A stretch of 64,000 nt of DNA from an uncultured Roseobacter sp. (GCF_947493125.1 NZ_CANLQB010000001.1:682001-746000), one strand, 5' to 3'; numbered from the stretch's first letter, positions 52,178 to 62,383 are shown. Notes: generated by a model from the sequence alone, not told the origin. A program made the numbers and translations.

Positions 52178-52846
52178 ATGGTTTTGCAGATCACCCATCT
52201 GGCCAAGAAGTATGGTGCCGGACAGGATGCTGTCCTGCGGGATGTGTGCCTGCAGATGGCAGCGGGGGAGACGCTAGCGCTGGAAGGCGAGTCGGGCAGC
52301 GGCAAGAGCACTCTGCTGCACCTCGTGGCCGGATTGGATCGCGCGACAGAGGGCACCATAGAAGTCGAGGGAACGGACATCACGGGGCTGTCGGACGCAG
52401 CACTTGCGCAGATACGGCGCACAGTAGTCGGCTTGGTCTTTCAGCAGTTCAATCTGATCCCGAGCCTGACGGTGGAACAGAATATTGCGTTTCAGGCGCG
52501 GTTGGCCGAACGGTACGACGCCGCTTGGACCGGCCATCTGGCGCAGGTCATTGGTCTGGAGGCCCATCTCCAGGCTTATCCCGAAACCCTGTCCGGCGGG
52601 CAGCAGCAAAGGGTGGCAATTGCTCGCGCACTGGCTGCGAAGCCGCGCTTGCTGTTGGCTGATGAGCCAACGGGCAACCTGGATGAGACAACGGCGGACA
52701 CGGTCTTGCAACTGATGCTGGAGAGTGCCGCGGAGAGCGGGACCGCGCTGCTGATGGTGACGCATTCACCTCGACAGGCCAGCCGAATGCAGCGACGACT
52801 GACCTTGACGCATGGCGTTGTGCGCCCGCGAGAGATGTCCGAGTGA
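52178..52846 (+). CDS. ABC transporter ATP-binding protein (LolD/MacB-like)
   Basis: 222 residues from ATG 52178. Walker A GESGSGKST, signature LSGGQQQRVAIARAL and Walker B LLLADEPTGNLDE, with the GNLDE form typical of LolD/FtsE/MacB. The stop overlaps the permease start as TGATG. With the FtsX-type permease and a lipocalin-like protein it forms a three-gene export or envelope operon. Confidence 0.9.
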   Translation: MVLQITHLAKKYGAGQDAVLRDVCLQMAAGETLALEGESGSGKSTLLHLVAGLDRATEGTIEVEGTDITGLSDAALAQIRRTVVGLVFQQFNLIPSLTVEQNIAFQARLAERYDAAWTGHLAQVIGLEAHLQAYPETLSGGQQQRVAIARALAAKPRLLLADEPTGNLDETTADTVLQLMLESAAESGTALLMVTHSPRQASRMQRRLTLTHGVVRPREMSE

Positions 52847-55224
52847 TGCGGCTTGGTCTGATTGCGCTGCTGTCGCACTGGCGACGCAACCCGTGGCAGT
52901 TGGTCACCCTGGTGGCGGGGCTTGCCTTGGCGACAGCGCTTTGGTCCGGCGTGCAGGCGATCAACGCCGAGGCGCGCGCAAGCTATGATCGGGCGGCGGA
53001 TGTTGTCTCCGGTGGTGATCTGGCACAGATCCGGCGCGCGGATGGCGCGCCGATCCGCACGGCGGAATATGTCGCGCTTCGACGTCTGGGCTGGCAGGTG
53101 AGCCCGGTTCTGGAGGGCGACTTCACCGGCCCCTATGGCCGCGTTCAGCTCATTGGCATCGAGCCGATGACCCTGCCGCAGCGTGATCAGGCGGATGGTG
53201 CGTTGCAGAGCCCTCTTCAACCTGATGGAACAGAGCCTCAGGGCAATGTGGTCTCCGTCCATCCTGATGATGTTCGCGTCTTCGAAGGAAAAGACGTGAC
53301 ACTGCGGGTGCAGTCAGAACGTGTATCCGGACGGGCGCTGGCGGATATCGCCGTGGTGCAGGACCTGTTGGACCGGCCTGATCAGATTTCGCGGTTGCTC
53401 GTCGATCCTGTGCAACCCATCGGGCGTCCGGATTTGCCTTCGGATTATCGTTTGACACAAAGCAGTGGCGAAACCGATGTGGCCCGTCTGACTGCGAGCT
53501 TTCACCTCAATTTGACGGCCTTCGGACTGTTGTCCTTCGCTGTCGGAATCTTCATTGTCTATGGCGCCGTCGGCCTGGCGTTCGAACAGCGTCGCTCTGT
53601 GTTCCGGACGCTGCGCGCGCTGGGTCTGCCGTTGCGGTCTCTGATGGTGTTGCTGGCCATCGAGCTGGGTGTCTTTGCATTGGCCGCCGGCGCCCTCGGG
53701 GTCGTCCTGGGATACGTGATTGCTGCGACCCTTTTGCCGGATGTGGCCGCAACGTTACGGGGGCTCTATGGTGCGGATGTGGCCGGACAGCTGCAGGTGC
53801 GCCCGGCCTGGTGGCTGTCCGGTCTCGCTATGGCGCTGGCGGGCACAGCGGTGGCCGGGACCGCCGCGCTTTTCAAGTTGGCGCGATTGCCGTTGCTGTC
53901 CTTTAACCATCCCCGCGCAATGAGCATGCACGCAGGGGCTGCGGCGCGATGGCTGGCAATGCTTGCGATGGGGTTGTTTGCCGCTGGTGCCGTGTTCGCG
54001 CTGGTTGGCCAGGGCCTCTTCGCGGGTTTCGCGCTCTTGGCCTGCCTTCTGATCGGAGCGGCGTTCTGTCTGCCTGCACTGCTGTCAGCCGCGCTTCGGG
54101 TGGTTCAGCGTTGGCATTCCGGGCCGCTGGCAGAGTGGTTTTGGGCAGACAGCCGACAGCAACTGCCGGGACTGTCGATGGCGTTGATGGCGCTGCTGCT
54201 CGCGATGGCGGCGAACATTGGCGTCTCGACCATGGTGTCGAGCTTTCGGCTGACCTTCACCGGATATCTGGATCAACGTCTCTCGTCCGAGCTGTATCTG
54301 ACGGCCAGCAGCCCGCAGCAGGCAGCGGAAATCGCCACATTTCTGGAAGAGGAGGATGCGGCGGTGCTGCCGATTGTCTGGCAAGACCTGCGTATCGGGG
54401 GGCTGCCAGCGGAGATCTACGGCATTCGTGATCACGTAACCTATCATGACAATTGGCCCTTGCTGGGCGCGCTGCCAGAGGTCTGGGATCGTTTGGCAGC
54501 GGGCGAGGGCGCCTTGATCAATGAGCAACTGGCCCGGCGCAATGGCCTGCAACCGGGCGATGACCTTGAAACGGGTGATCGCGTGCTGGGTGTTTACAGC
54601 GATTATGGCAATTCGGCCGGGCAAGTGGTGATTTCCCTAGCCGCTTTCCAGGAGCGTTATCCAGATGTACGCATTCAGCGCTTCGGAGTGCGGACGTCCG
54701 AACCTGAAGCTATTGGCGCCGCGCTGCGCAACCGGTTCGATCTGGAGCCGGATGCGCTGATCAACCAGGCGGATCTGAAGGCTCTTTCGCTAGCGGTATT
54801 CGAACGCACCTTTGCGGTCACAGCTGCGTTGAACTTGCTGACGCTGAGCGTAGCGGCACTGGCACTGCTGATCGGATTACTGACGCTTGCCAACCTGCGC
54901 CTGCCCCAGCTCGCGCCGGTTTGGGCCCTGGGGCTGACACGGCGGCATCTGGCAGTCCTGGAGCTTCTGCGCGCCCTGTGTCTCGCAGCGGTCACTGGCC
55001 TTTTGGCGGTTCCGCTGGGCTTGGCCTTGGCCTGGGTTTTGCTTGCGATCGTGAACGTCGAGGCATTTGGTTGGCGGCTGCCTATGTTCCTGTTCCCGGT
55101 CGACTACCTGAAGCTTGGCGGGCTGACGCTGGTGGCTGCCTTTATTGCGGCGGCCTGGCCCGCACTTCGGCTGTCGCGGACACCACCAGATCGTTTGTTG
55201 AGGGTTTTCAGCAATGAGCGTTAG
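52846..55224 (+). CDS. FtsX-type ABC transporter permease
   Basis: 792 residues from ATG 52846. Two FtsX modules, each with a periplasmic region and hydrophobic spans: an N-terminal helix at about 17-35, three near 220-340, more near 370-420, and a C-terminal set. The final LRLSRTPPDRLLRVFSNER is typical. It belongs to the LolCE/AttEFGH-like group. The next gene overlaps its stop by 11 bases. Confidence 0.9.
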   Translation: MRLGLIALLSHWRRNPWQLVTLVAGLALATALWSGVQAINAEARASYDRAADVVSGGDLAQIRRADGAPIRTAEYVALRRLGWQVSPVLEGDFTGPYGRVQLIGIEPMTLPQRDQADGALQSPLQPDGTEPQGNVVSVHPDDVRVFEGKDVTLRVQSERVSGRALADIAVVQDLLDRPDQISRLLVDPVQPIGRPDLPSDYRLTQSSGETDVARLTASFHLNLTAFGLLSFAVGIFIVYGAVGLAFEQRRSVFRTLRALGLPLRSLMVLLAIELGVFALAAGALGVVLGYVIAATLLPDVAATLRGLYGADVAGQLQVRPAWWLSGLAMALAGTAVAGTAALFKLARLPLLSFNHPRAMSMHAGAAARWLAMLAMGLFAAGAVFALVGQGLFAGFALLACLLIGAAFCLPALLSAALRVVQRWHSGPLAEWFWADSRQQLPGLSMALMALLLAMAANIGVSTMVSSFRLTFTGYLDQRLSSELYLTASSPQQAAEIATFLEEEDAAVLPIVWQDLRIGGLPAEIYGIRDHVTYHDNWPLLGALPEVWDRLAAGEGALINEQLARRNGLQPGDDLETGDRVLGVYSDYGNSAGQVVISLAAFQERYPDVRIQRFGVRTSEPEAIGAALRNRFDLEPDALINQADLKALSLAVFERTFAVTAALNLLTLSVAALALLIGLLTLANLRLPQLAPVWALGLTRRHLAVLELLRALCLAAVTGLLAVPLGLALAWVLLAIVNVEAFGWRLPMFLFPVDYLKLGGLTLVAAFIAAAWPALRLSRTPPDRLLRVFSNER

Positions 55225-56263
55225 GCTTCTGATCGCCAGCGTCTTGGCCGCGGTTCTGTCAGGCGGAGCTGCGATGGCGCAGAGCTTTGCCGGGCTGGGC
55301 AGCGATGCGGAGGGGTTTGCCATGCCTGAACGCGGCTATGTCTTCGACTTTCCCACCGACCACGGCCCACATCCCGATTTTCGGATTGAATGGTGGTACC
55401 TCACGGCCAATCTCACCGGTGAAGATGGAACCGCCTATGGGCTGCAATGGACCCTTTTCCGCAGCGCGCTGGCGCCGGAAGAGCGCGCGGGCTGGCGGAG
55501 CCCGCAGTTGTGGTTGGGGCACGCTGCAATAACCACACCCGAAGCGCACTACGTCGCCGAGCGGCGCGCGCGGGGCGGCATAGGTCAGGCTGGTGTGATT
55601 GCTGATCCGTTCGAGGCGTGGATCGACGACTGGCGCATGGCCGGCACCGATATGAAGAGGATGCAGCTGACCGCGACGGGACCCGACTTTGCTTACGACA
55701 TGGACCTGGAAGCAACCGGGCCGCTGATCTTCCACGGCGAGGATGGGTACTCGCAGAAGTCGTCATCGGGCCGGGCAAGCTATTATTACTCTCAGCCCTT
55801 TTTCGAAATTTCGGGGACGCTGACGCTGCCCGAGGGACCGGTGGAGGTGACTGGCCAGGCGTGGTTGGACCGGGAGTGGGCCTCTCAACCGCTTGGCGCC
55901 TCGCAGGTGAGTTGGGATTGGTTCTCCATGGCCTTCGACAGCGGCGACCGGTTGATGGGATTCACCCTGCGTGACAGCGCGGGACCAGACTATACTGCCG
56001 CCACCTGGATCGAGCCGGATGGCACCACGACCGCCTTTCCCGATGGAGCGTTTTCCGCAAAACCGCTGACGGAGAGCCAAGTCGCGGGGCGAGAGATCCC
56101 GACACGCTGGCGCGCTTTTTTGCCTGAGAAGGGTGTGGATGTCACGGTCGATGCGATCAATCCGCAGGCATGGATGGAGACGTCAATCCCGTATTGGGAG
56201 GGCCCTGTAACACTCTCCGGAAGTCATCGCGGCCGCGGATATCTTGAGATGACCGGCTACTGA
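55214..56263 (+). CDS. Periplasmic lipocalin-like (AttH/CrtC-related) protein
   Basis: 349 residues with a signal peptide (MSVRLLIASVLAAVLSGGAA). FPTDHGPHPDFRIEWWYLTA followed by YGLQWTLFRSAL, and later GQAWLDREWASQPLG, are hallmarks of the AttH/carotenoid-hydratase lipocalin family. AttH genes accompany ABC/FtsX exporters, exactly as here, so this is probably a substrate-binding or envelope partner of that exporter, not a carotenoid enzyme. Confidence 0.87.
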   Translation: MSVRLLIASVLAAVLSGGAAMAQSFAGLGSDAEGFAMPERGYVFDFPTDHGPHPDFRIEWWYLTANLTGEDGTAYGLQWTLFRSALAPEERAGWRSPQLWLGHAAITTPEAHYVAERRARGGIGQAGVIADPFEAWIDDWRMAGTDMKRMQLTATGPDFAYDMDLEATGPLIFHGEDGYSQKSSSGRASYYYSQPFFEISGTLTLPEGPVEVTGQAWLDREWASQPLGASQVSWDWFSMAFDSGDRLMGFTLRDSAGPDYTAATWIEPDGTTTAFPDGAFSAKPLTESQVAGREIPTRWRAFLPEKGVDVTVDAINPQAWMETSIPYWEGPVTLSGSHRGRGYLEMTGY

Positions 56264-56764
56264 CCGGAGAAGTGGTTATCAGCGCCGCAAAAGCTTCTAC
56301 GCGGTCTTCGAGACCTGGCGCTTTGCGATAGAACAAGCGATCAGAGGGCAAGACATGAGCCTTTGGCGCAAAGTCATATCGTATGCGATACACGAACCGT
56401 TGCTGATATTTGCGTTGAGGGCAGGGGCCAACTCATCTTTTCACTGAAAGCTGCTGCCGATGCCGTCCATCCCAGGGATCGAAGCAGAAGTTACATCGCT
56501 TTGCTACACACCCGAGATTCTCGGGGGGGAAGACCTCAAGAGCCAAGAAAAGACTTGCGATGAAGATAAGGGGTCGCACCTCTCGCGACGCCTTTGCTGG
56601 CCAATCCTATCTTTGCCCCAACCAGGCAGCGGCTGCGTGAGGTAGCCTTCATCCGCTCGTGGACCCTATACAGGTTCAGACCAAGCTGGCACCGCTTTTG
56701 CGAATAGTGTTATCCCACCTCCAACAGATGAGACTACGTGCGTCGTGTCAGAGGGGAGCAAGTG
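56264..56764. other. Gap of about 500 bp with no complete gene
   Basis: A short frame 56355-56447 (MSLWRKVISYAIHEPLLIFA...) resembles the N-terminus of membrane-anchored peptidyl-prolyl isomerases but stops after 30 residues, so it may be a remnant. The rest shows no ribosome sites or family motifs. Confidence 0.5.
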
Positions 56765-57913
56765 ATGGACTTTGCAGCGACTGAGGAACAGACCGCCATC
56801 TTTGAGATGGCCTACGCTTTTGGAAAAGAGCACATCGCCCCGTTCGCACAGGACTGGGAAGAGCAGGGCACAATCCCCAAAACACTCTGGCCCAAGGTGG
56901 CAGAACTGGGCCTTGCCGGGATTTACGTGTCCGAGACGTATGGTGGGTCGGGTCTCAGTCGACTGGATGCAACTCTGGTCTTCGAGGCCTTGTCGATGGC
57001 CTGCCCGTCAGTCGCCTCCTTCCTGTCCATTCACAATATGTGCGGCGGCATGATCGACAAATTCGGCTCTGAGGAGAGCAAGGCGCGGTGGTTGCCCCAA
57101 ATCTGCAGCATGGAGACGGTGTTTTCCTACTGTTTGACGGAGCCGGGGTCTGGGTCCGATGCGGCGGCGCTCCGGACGCGGGCGATGCGGACAAATGAAG
57201 GCTATCGGCTCCAAGGTACGAAGGCGTTCATTTCGGGGGGCAGCTATTCTGATGCCTATCTGACCATGGTGCGGACCGGCGAAGATGGCCCGAAAGGTAT
57301 CTCGGCTATAATCGTTGAGGCGGGCAGCGATGGTCTGTCCTTTGGCGGGCTTGAGAAAAAGATGGGGTGGCGGGCACAGCCAACGGCGCAGGTCCAGTTC
57401 GACGAATGCGCCGTACCAGCATCCAACCTGATTGGGGAGGAAGGGCGCGGTTTCACCTATGCAATGGCCGGGCTTGACGGTGGGCGCCTCAACATCGCTG
57501 CCTCGGCGCTGGGTGGGGCGCAGGCGGCGCTGGCCGCGGCTCTGTCCTACGCTGGTGAGCGCAAGGCATTTGGCAAGTCGATCGACCAGTTTCAGTCCCT
57601 ACAGTTCAAGCTCGCGGATATGGAGGTGAAATTGCAGGCCGCGCGGGTGTTCCTGCGACAGGCGGCGTGGAAACTGGATCAGGCTGCGCCAGATGCCACG
57701 AAGTACTGCGCAATGGCAAAGGTTTTTGTGACCGATGTGGCCTTTGAGGTCGCCAATGACGCGCTGCAGATCCATGGCGGCTATGGTTACCTCGCGGATT
57801 ACGGCGTTGAGAAGATCGTGCGCGATCTGCGCGTGCATCAGATCCTTGAAGGCACCAATGAGATCATGCGCCTGATCGTTTCTCGTCAGATGCTTGCAGA
57901 GCGTGCCAGCTAG
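56765..57913 (+). CDS. Acyl-CoA dehydrogenase
   Basis: 382 residues from ATG 56765 (GGGGAG upstream). Motifs: YCLTEPGSGSDAAALRTRA, the middle-domain KAFISGGSYSDAYLTMV, RKAFGKSIDQFQSLQFKLAD and the catalytic region VHQILEGTNEIMRLIV with its glutamate. It resembles the isobutyryl/short-branched-chain subgroup. It would feed electrons to electron-transfer flavoprotein. Confidence 0.92.
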   Translation: MDFAATEEQTAIFEMAYAFGKEHIAPFAQDWEEQGTIPKTLWPKVAELGLAGIYVSETYGGSGLSRLDATLVFEALSMACPSVASFLSIHNMCGGMIDKFGSEESKARWLPQICSMETVFSYCLTEPGSGSDAAALRTRAMRTNEGYRLQGTKAFISGGSYSDAYLTMVRTGEDGPKGISAIIVEAGSDGLSFGGLEKKMGWRAQPTAQVQFDECAVPASNLIGEEGRGFTYAMAGLDGGRLNIAASALGGAQAALAAALSYAGERKAFGKSIDQFQSLQFKLADMEVKLQAARVFLRQAAWKLDQAAPDATKYCAMAKVFVTDVAFEVANDALQIHGGYGYLADYGVEKIVRDLRVHQILEGTNEIMRLIVSRQMLAERAS

Positions 57914-58030
57914 AACCTTTACAAACCGGCTTCGCATTAAGTCTCGCTTCATAACTCTTTGCCATATCTCACGAGGTGATTGTCGCTGTCCTGGCTGATG
58001 ATCACCGTATGAACGGCACAGGATCTTGAT

Positions 58031-59161
58031 GTGACAGCACTCTACCGCACGGAGGCGCGCGCCCACCCCGAGCCAGCGAAACGCGTTCTGATTGTTGATG
58101 ATTCCCGCTCAATGCGATCATGGTTGCGAACAGTTCTGTCTTCCGACCCGCGGCTTGAAGTCATCGGTGAAGCGGCAAATGCCATTGAGGCGCGTGACTT
58201 CATAAAGGCAAATGCCGTGGATGTTCTCACCCTGGATATCGAGATGCCGGGCATGAGTGGTCTGGATTTTTTGACCCGCCTGATGCGTGCGCGACCTATG
58301 CCGGTCGTCATGATGTCCAGCTTGACCGCTGCGGGTAGTGAGGCCGCAATCCAGGCGCTGTCACGCGGCGCCATCGATTGTATGGTCAAACCATCCTGCG
58401 CCTATGGCGACGAGTTGATGCAGGACATTTGTGAGCGCGTATTTCACGCAGCCTGTACCCGCCCATCGCAGTTGCAGATGTGGTTGCAATCGCAGAGCCC
58501 TGCAGCCGCCGCACCGTCGAATGCGCCTCCTGCCGCCTCTCGGATGCCATATCGTCGTGGGTCCCTCATCCTGATCGGTGCCTCCACTGGTGGCGTTGCG
58601 GCTCTGGAGACCGTTCTGCCGACACTTGATCCGCACGGGCCGCCCGTTGTCGTGGTTCAACACATGCCCGGAAACTTCCTCGCCAGTTTCTCGGAACGTC
58701 TCAATCGTCAAATGACGCAAAATGTATACTTGGCCCATGAGAACCGCGCCCTAGAAAGCGGGGATATCGTGCTCGCACCTGGAAATGATCAACATACCGA
58801 ACTGCGGTATAGGGGCGGTAGCTGGTACTGCCGCTTCGTGCCGAATGATCCTCCGGCCCTTCACTGTCCATCGGTCGATGTGCTCTTTGCCTCTGCAGCG
58901 TCCGACGCACGGCATGTCTCGGCCGCTCTCCTCACGGGGCTGGGGCGCGATGGTGCAGAAGGTCTAATGAAGCTGGCGCAAGCCGGAGCAAAGACCTTCG
59001 GTCAGAATGAGGATACCTGCGTTGTTTACGGGATGCCGAAGGCTGCAAAGGCCCTGGGAGCGGTGCAAAACGAGTTGTCATTGGAGAAAATTGGCCCAGC
59101 CATTCGTGACAGTCGGGTTGCAAAGCGGCGTGACGAAACTCAAGGAATGGCAGAGCACTAA
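58031..59161 (+). CDS. cheB: CheB, chemoreceptor methylesterase/deamidase
   Basis: 376 residues from GTG 58031. The receiver domain has IVDDSRSMR and [20 protein letters not shown] with the phosphoacceptor Asp. The catalytic domain has the Ser/His/Asp triad in [25 protein letters not shown] and [12 protein letters not shown]. It resets adapted receptors. It lies head-to-tail with cheD (overlap TAATG). In relatives it would be adjacent to cheA-W-R-Y, but here it is separated by insertion sequences. Confidence 0.94.
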   Translation: MTALYRTEARAHPEPAKRVLIVDDSRSMRSWLRTVLSSDPRLEVIGEAANAIEARDFIKANAVDVLTLDIEMPGMSGLDFLTRLMRARPMPVVMMSSLTAAGSEAAIQALSRGAIDCMVKPSCAYGDELMQDICERVFHAACTRPSQLQMWLQSQSPAAAAPSNAPPAASRMPYRRGSLILIGASTGGVAALETVLPTLDPHGPPVVVVQHMPGNFLASFSERLNRQMTQNVYLAHENRALESGDIVLAPGNDQHTELRYRGGSWYCRFVPNDPPALHCPSVDVLFASAASDARHVSAALLTGLGRDGAEGLMKLAQAGAKTFGQNEDTCVVYGMPKAAKALGAVQNELSLEKIGPAIRDSRVAKRRDETQGMAEH

Positions 59162-59679
59162 TGGCGGGGCCGCGTATTCACATTACTCAAGGTGAGCAGG
59201 CCGTTGGGTCTGACCCCGACTTGGTGATCACGACCCTTTTGGGGTCCTGTGTGTCCTGTTGTCTATGGGATCCAGACGCCAGCGTTGGCGGCATGAACCA
59301 CATGCTGTTGACGAGCTCGAATGCAGAGGATGGTGTTTCGCAGTTGCTTGGAGTGAACGCCATGGAACTTCTGATAAACGATGTCCTGAAGGAGGGCGGT
59401 GAACGGCGCCGCTTGCGCGCAAAGGCCTTTGGCGGCGCCCGTATGGTCGCAGGCCTCAGCGAGATCGGCCAGCAAAATAGTGCGTTCATCCTGAGTTTTT
59501 TGGAACGAGAGGGCATTGTTTGTGAAAGTCATTCTTTGGGAGGTGACACTGCGCGGCAGCTGATGTTCTGGCCTGCGTCTGGACGCGTGATGCAAAAGAT
59601 CCGAAACGACGCACCCAAAGAAACCGCCGCGCAAGTTCGGGCGCCGGAACGCGCTGGAAACGATCTCGAACTGTTTTGA
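59161..59679 (+). CDS. cheD: CheD, chemoreceptor glutamine deamidase
   Basis: 172 residues. VITTLLGSCVSCCLWD (Cys30 nucleophile) and GGMNHMLL (His47), with KAFGGARM and NSLGGDT-like closing motifs (SHSLGGDTARQLMF). It adjusts receptor signalling in the same pathway as cheB. The start overlaps the cheB stop. Confidence 0.93.
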   Translation: MAGPRIHITQGEQAVGSDPDLVITTLLGSCVSCCLWDPDASVGGMNHMLLTSSNAEDGVSQLLGVNAMELLINDVLKEGGERRRLRAKAFGGARMVAGLSEIGQQNSAFILSFLEREGIVCESHSLGGDTARQLMFWPASGRVMQKIRNDAPKETAAQVRAPERAGNDLELF

Positions 59680-59829
59680 GCTTTGGCGAACGCCCAAGAC
59701 ATATTTCTAGGTTGATTGACTACTTCACAATTTGGACGTGGCCAGATATTTTGATTAACCGAGGGGTCCAACCTTTTTTGACAAGTCTGCAGCGTTTCTA
59801 AGGTGTATCCAGGTTAGGCAAAGACTGTG

Positions 59830-60137
59830 ATGATGGGCGCAACCTACCTGAAAGCCCATCGCGCAGGATCCAGCCTAGTGGCAAAAAGGGGGACGTGGCC
59901 TTCTATTCGGGTGCACCAAGGGCGGCCTGAATACCAAACTGCACACCATCTGCGACGGCCAGTGTCGTCCGGTTAACTTCTTGGTCACCGCTCGACAGGT
60001 CAGTGACTGTGTCGGTGCGCGGGCGTTGCTCAGCAACCTGCCGAATGTCGATCGGCTTCTTGGGGGTCTCGACTATGACGCTGACTGTTTTGACAAGCGT
60101 TGGAAGAAAAAGACATAAGCGCCTGAGTTCCTATGCC
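59830..60137 (+). pseudogene. IS5-family (IS427-group) transposase remnant, left part
   Basis: ATG 59830 begins MMGATYLKAHRAGSSLVAK, which matches the 'MIDATYLKAHR-ASSL' core of IS427-group transposases. After a frameshift at an A/G run near 59880-59885, the other frame reads GCTKGGLNTKLHTICDGQCR then ARQVSDCVGARALLSNLP and GLDYDADCF, and stops at 60118 after another shift. The gene is broken by frameshifts and by an IS3-family element at 60138. About 90 N-terminal residues are missing. It is inactive. Confidence 0.8.
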
Positions 60138-60930
60138 TTAGGCGTCCCTAGTTTCCCAGACACATGCCTTCCCAAGTTTGCGCTGCCTTTCTTCATAGTC
60201 AACGGGCGACAGCGTGCCGTTATTCTTGTGCTTGCGCTTCGGATTATAGAAAAGATTGATATACACAAAGACATTGCGCCGCGCATTTTCGAGTGTCTTG
60301 TATTCCCTCCTCCTGATCTTCTCGCGTTTCAGAAGCTGAAAGAAGCTCTCCGCCACCGCGTTGTCATGGCAATTGCCTCTGCGGCTCACCGAGTGTTCGA
60401 GATTGTGTCCGCGTCGGAAAGCGACCTATTCTCGACTGATGAACTGAGCGCCCTGATCTGAATGGACTAGCAAACCCGCAGCGGGCTTTCTCCGCCAGAT
60501 CGCCATCAGCAATGCCTGCACAGCGAGCTCCGAAGCTTGGCGTGACTGAACAGCCAATCCGACAACTCAACGCGAGAAGAGATCAATGACCACGCAAAGA
60601 TATGTGAAGCCTTCTTGTGTCGTCAGATAAGTAATATCTGTTACCCACGCACGATCCGGCGCACCGACTGAAAACTGACGATCAAGGATATTGTCCGCCG
60701 CGATGGATGGCTTGCCGCCATAAACTCCGAGCTTCTTCCTGTAACCGATCTGTGCCTGAACGCCTGCAATCTGGGCCTATCGCGCAACGCGGTTCTCAGA
60801 GACGGTCTCCCCCAGTCGATCAGATCATCGTAGGTCTTGCGATAGCCATCGACCGCGCCGCTATCCCTCTACGCCGTCTTGACCAGCTTGATCTGACGCT
60901 GATCTTCAAGCGCACGCTGGTTTAACGGTT
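60138..60930 (-). pseudogene. IS3-family OrfB (integrase) remnants
   Basis: The C-terminal part is intact enough to read MSRRGNCHDNAVAESFFQLL (60389-60138), containing the last acidic residues of the DDE site. Further upstream a frame reads [20 protein letters not shown] and [20 protein letters not shown], then hits an in-frame TGA after DLFSR. Frameshifts separate the segments, so no transposase is made. Confidence 0.8.
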
Positions 60931-61029
60931 GCTTAACCCATGCTTATAAGCCGCTTGGATGAACGCTCGGCATCTAGCATAGAACATGGACATGATGTTG
61001 CTGACGATGCGCGTCGATGAACGCGTACC

Positions 61030-61296
61030 TCACTTTGCATCCCTGGCGAAATACGCGGTAGAGCCTTTTGAATGTCGCGCTTCTCCGTGACGTGAGGCAA
61101 CTCTTTCTTAAGCCGCCTGACTTCTCCCTCCTGGTCAGTCTGCCTCTGAGGCTTCGAGAATTGCGCTATCCAAGTGTACAGCGACTTCGAGCTGATCCCG
61201 AGCCGCTCGGCCATCCTTGACGGAATATCCACGTTCCGTAATCTGAGCCACAGCGTCGATCTTGAACTCATCTGAGTAGCGAATTTGACCCGACAT
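61030..61296 (-). pseudogene. IS3-family OrfA with compensating frameshifts
   Basis: ATG 61296 gives MSGQIRYSDEFKIDAVAQIT then ERGYSVKD. After a lost base the second frame continues AERLGISSKSLYTWIAQFSK, and a later shift restores an ending YFARDAK with TGA at 61030. The total length divides by three, so two opposite shifts occurred. This is the helix-turn-helix OrfA of IS3 elements, now broken. Confidence 0.75.
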
Positions 61297-61358
61297 TTGC
61301 ATCGTCCTTGGCTTCCAAAATTGCCAAGCAAGGCGTCTGCAAATCTAGGGGCGCCTCA

Positions 61359-61533
61359 GTCAAAGCAACGCAAGGCAGCTGCCAGACACTGAACACAGCG
61401 CTACAAAAAGCACAACCGGATCAAGATCATGTTGGACAGCCTCGAGGACTGTCGGCGCATGGCAACCCGATACGAGAGAGGTCTGAGGATTTTCCTCCCC
61501 GCAATTACTCTCTCTAAAGCCGACATCAATTAG
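61359..61533 (+). pseudogene. IS5-family transposase remnant, right part
   Basis: The reading SKQRKAAARH, then RYKKHNRIKIMLDSLEDCRR and MATRYERGLRIFLPAI, corresponds to the 'RRYKRRNRIEIMFGRLKDWR' end of IS5/IS427 transposases. It contains an internal TGA and ends at TAG 61533. It belongs with the left part at 59830-60137. Confidence 0.72.
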
Positions 61534-61586
61534 CTATGTTCTCTGAGAAAGGAATACAGGAAAGGAATTCAACGTCAAATAATAGT

Positions 61587-61961
61587 TCAGAACAAGTCTA
61601 CTTCGTTATGACTAGCACGCGACGCTCTGATATTACCAACTCCATCACAATAAAGTAAGGTCTGTGTCGCCTCCAGTTTAAGTTTCTGGGATATGCGCTC
61701 TATGTCATGATCTGTAAATGAGGTCTTTTGGGATTGCCCAATTAGCAATGTTAACAATGCCAAGTCTTCTAAGGACTGGCGTAAGAAATCCAATGTTTGT
61801 AAGTCAGCTATCGTCTTGTGATCGGCCGCCCGATCTGCATTGATAGCTGTCCCGATTGCCTGCTCCAGATCGAAAACCTGCGAAGCTAGCCTATCAAGGT
61901 GGGCAGAAATCCGAGTTTGCAGCATCAAAAATCGTTCCGTCGGTGCACAAGAGGAAGGCAT
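61587..61961 (-). CDS. Hypothetical protein at the end of the cheAWRY operon
   Basis: 124 residues, helical, Leu/Ala/Gln-rich (LDRLASQVFDLEQAIGTAIN, LDFLRQSLEDLALLTLLIGQ), soluble. ATG 61961 follows the cheY stop with no gap, so it is co-translated with cheY. Small helical partners of this kind occur beside cheY in alphaproteobacteria. A phosphatase or adaptor role is possible but no CheZ motif is visible. Confidence 0.68.
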   Translation of the reverse strand: MPSSCAPTERFLMLQTRISAHLDRLASQVFDLEQAIGTAINADRAADHKTIADLQTLDFLRQSLEDLALLTLLIGQSQKTSFTDHDIERISQKLKLEATQTLLYCDGVGNIRASRASHNEVDLF

Positions 61962-62348
61962 CTACAATCGACCCACGACGGCTTCGATACAGTTTCTCAA
62001 GTCAGCCTGCTCGAATGGCTTCTTTAGATAGTTGTTCATACCGAGTTTCTTTCCGTGGTCGATAATCTGTTGTTCAGCACGCCCAGTTATCAGAATGAAA
62101 CCAACACCCTTCGTCTTTGGACCACTCCTTAGTTGATGCAGTAGGTTGAGCCCATCCATCTCAGGCATATTATAGTCGGATATCACCAAATGAACCGGAT
62201 GAGTTGACAGTGCTTTCAAAGCGTCAACGCCATTTTCGGCTGTTGATACGTTTCGAATGCCAAAAGCATCTAGAGCCTGCGTGATAAGGCCCCGACTCGT
62301 CGACATGTCGTCCACCACCATTATCCTTATTTGGTCTCTTAGCGACAT
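61962..62348 (-). CDS. cheY: CheY-type response regulator
   Basis: 128 residues, a single receiver domain. Acidic pocket in MVVDDMSTSR, phosphoacceptor Asp in LVISDYNMPEMDGL, the conserved Thr in FILITGRAEQ and Lys in NYLKKPFEQAD. No output domain. It carries the signal from CheA to the motor. Confidence 0.93.
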   Translation of the reverse strand: MSLRDQIRIMVVDDMSTSRGLITQALDAFGIRNVSTAENGVDALKALSTHPVHLVISDYNMPEMDGLNLLHQLRSGPKTKGVGFILITGRAEQQIIDHGKKLGMNNYLKKPFEQADLRNCIEAVVGRL

Positions 62349-62383
62349 ACTTTGACTTCCTCTGACTGTGTTGGAGCGTTGTA

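Larger units (their letters stand above)
60138..61358 (-). mobile_element. Decayed IS3-family insertion sequence nested in an IS5-family transposase gene
   Basis: The ends are inverted repeats with 19 of 24 matching bases: 60138-60161 (TTAGGCGTCCCTAGTTTCCC...) and the complement of 61335-61358 (TGAGGCGCCCCTAGATTTGC...). Inside, on the minus strand, are OrfA and OrfB pieces. Removing this segment joins CCTATGCC to GTCAAAGC, and one reading across the join gives VPMPSKQRK, which fits the IS5-family transposase. No obvious target duplication remains. Length 1221 bp, normal for IS3 elements. Confidence 0.75.

Noticed and set aside
56355-56447. Possible peptidyl-prolyl isomerase gene
   Set aside because: Only 30 residues before a stop; too short to call, noted as a possible remnant.
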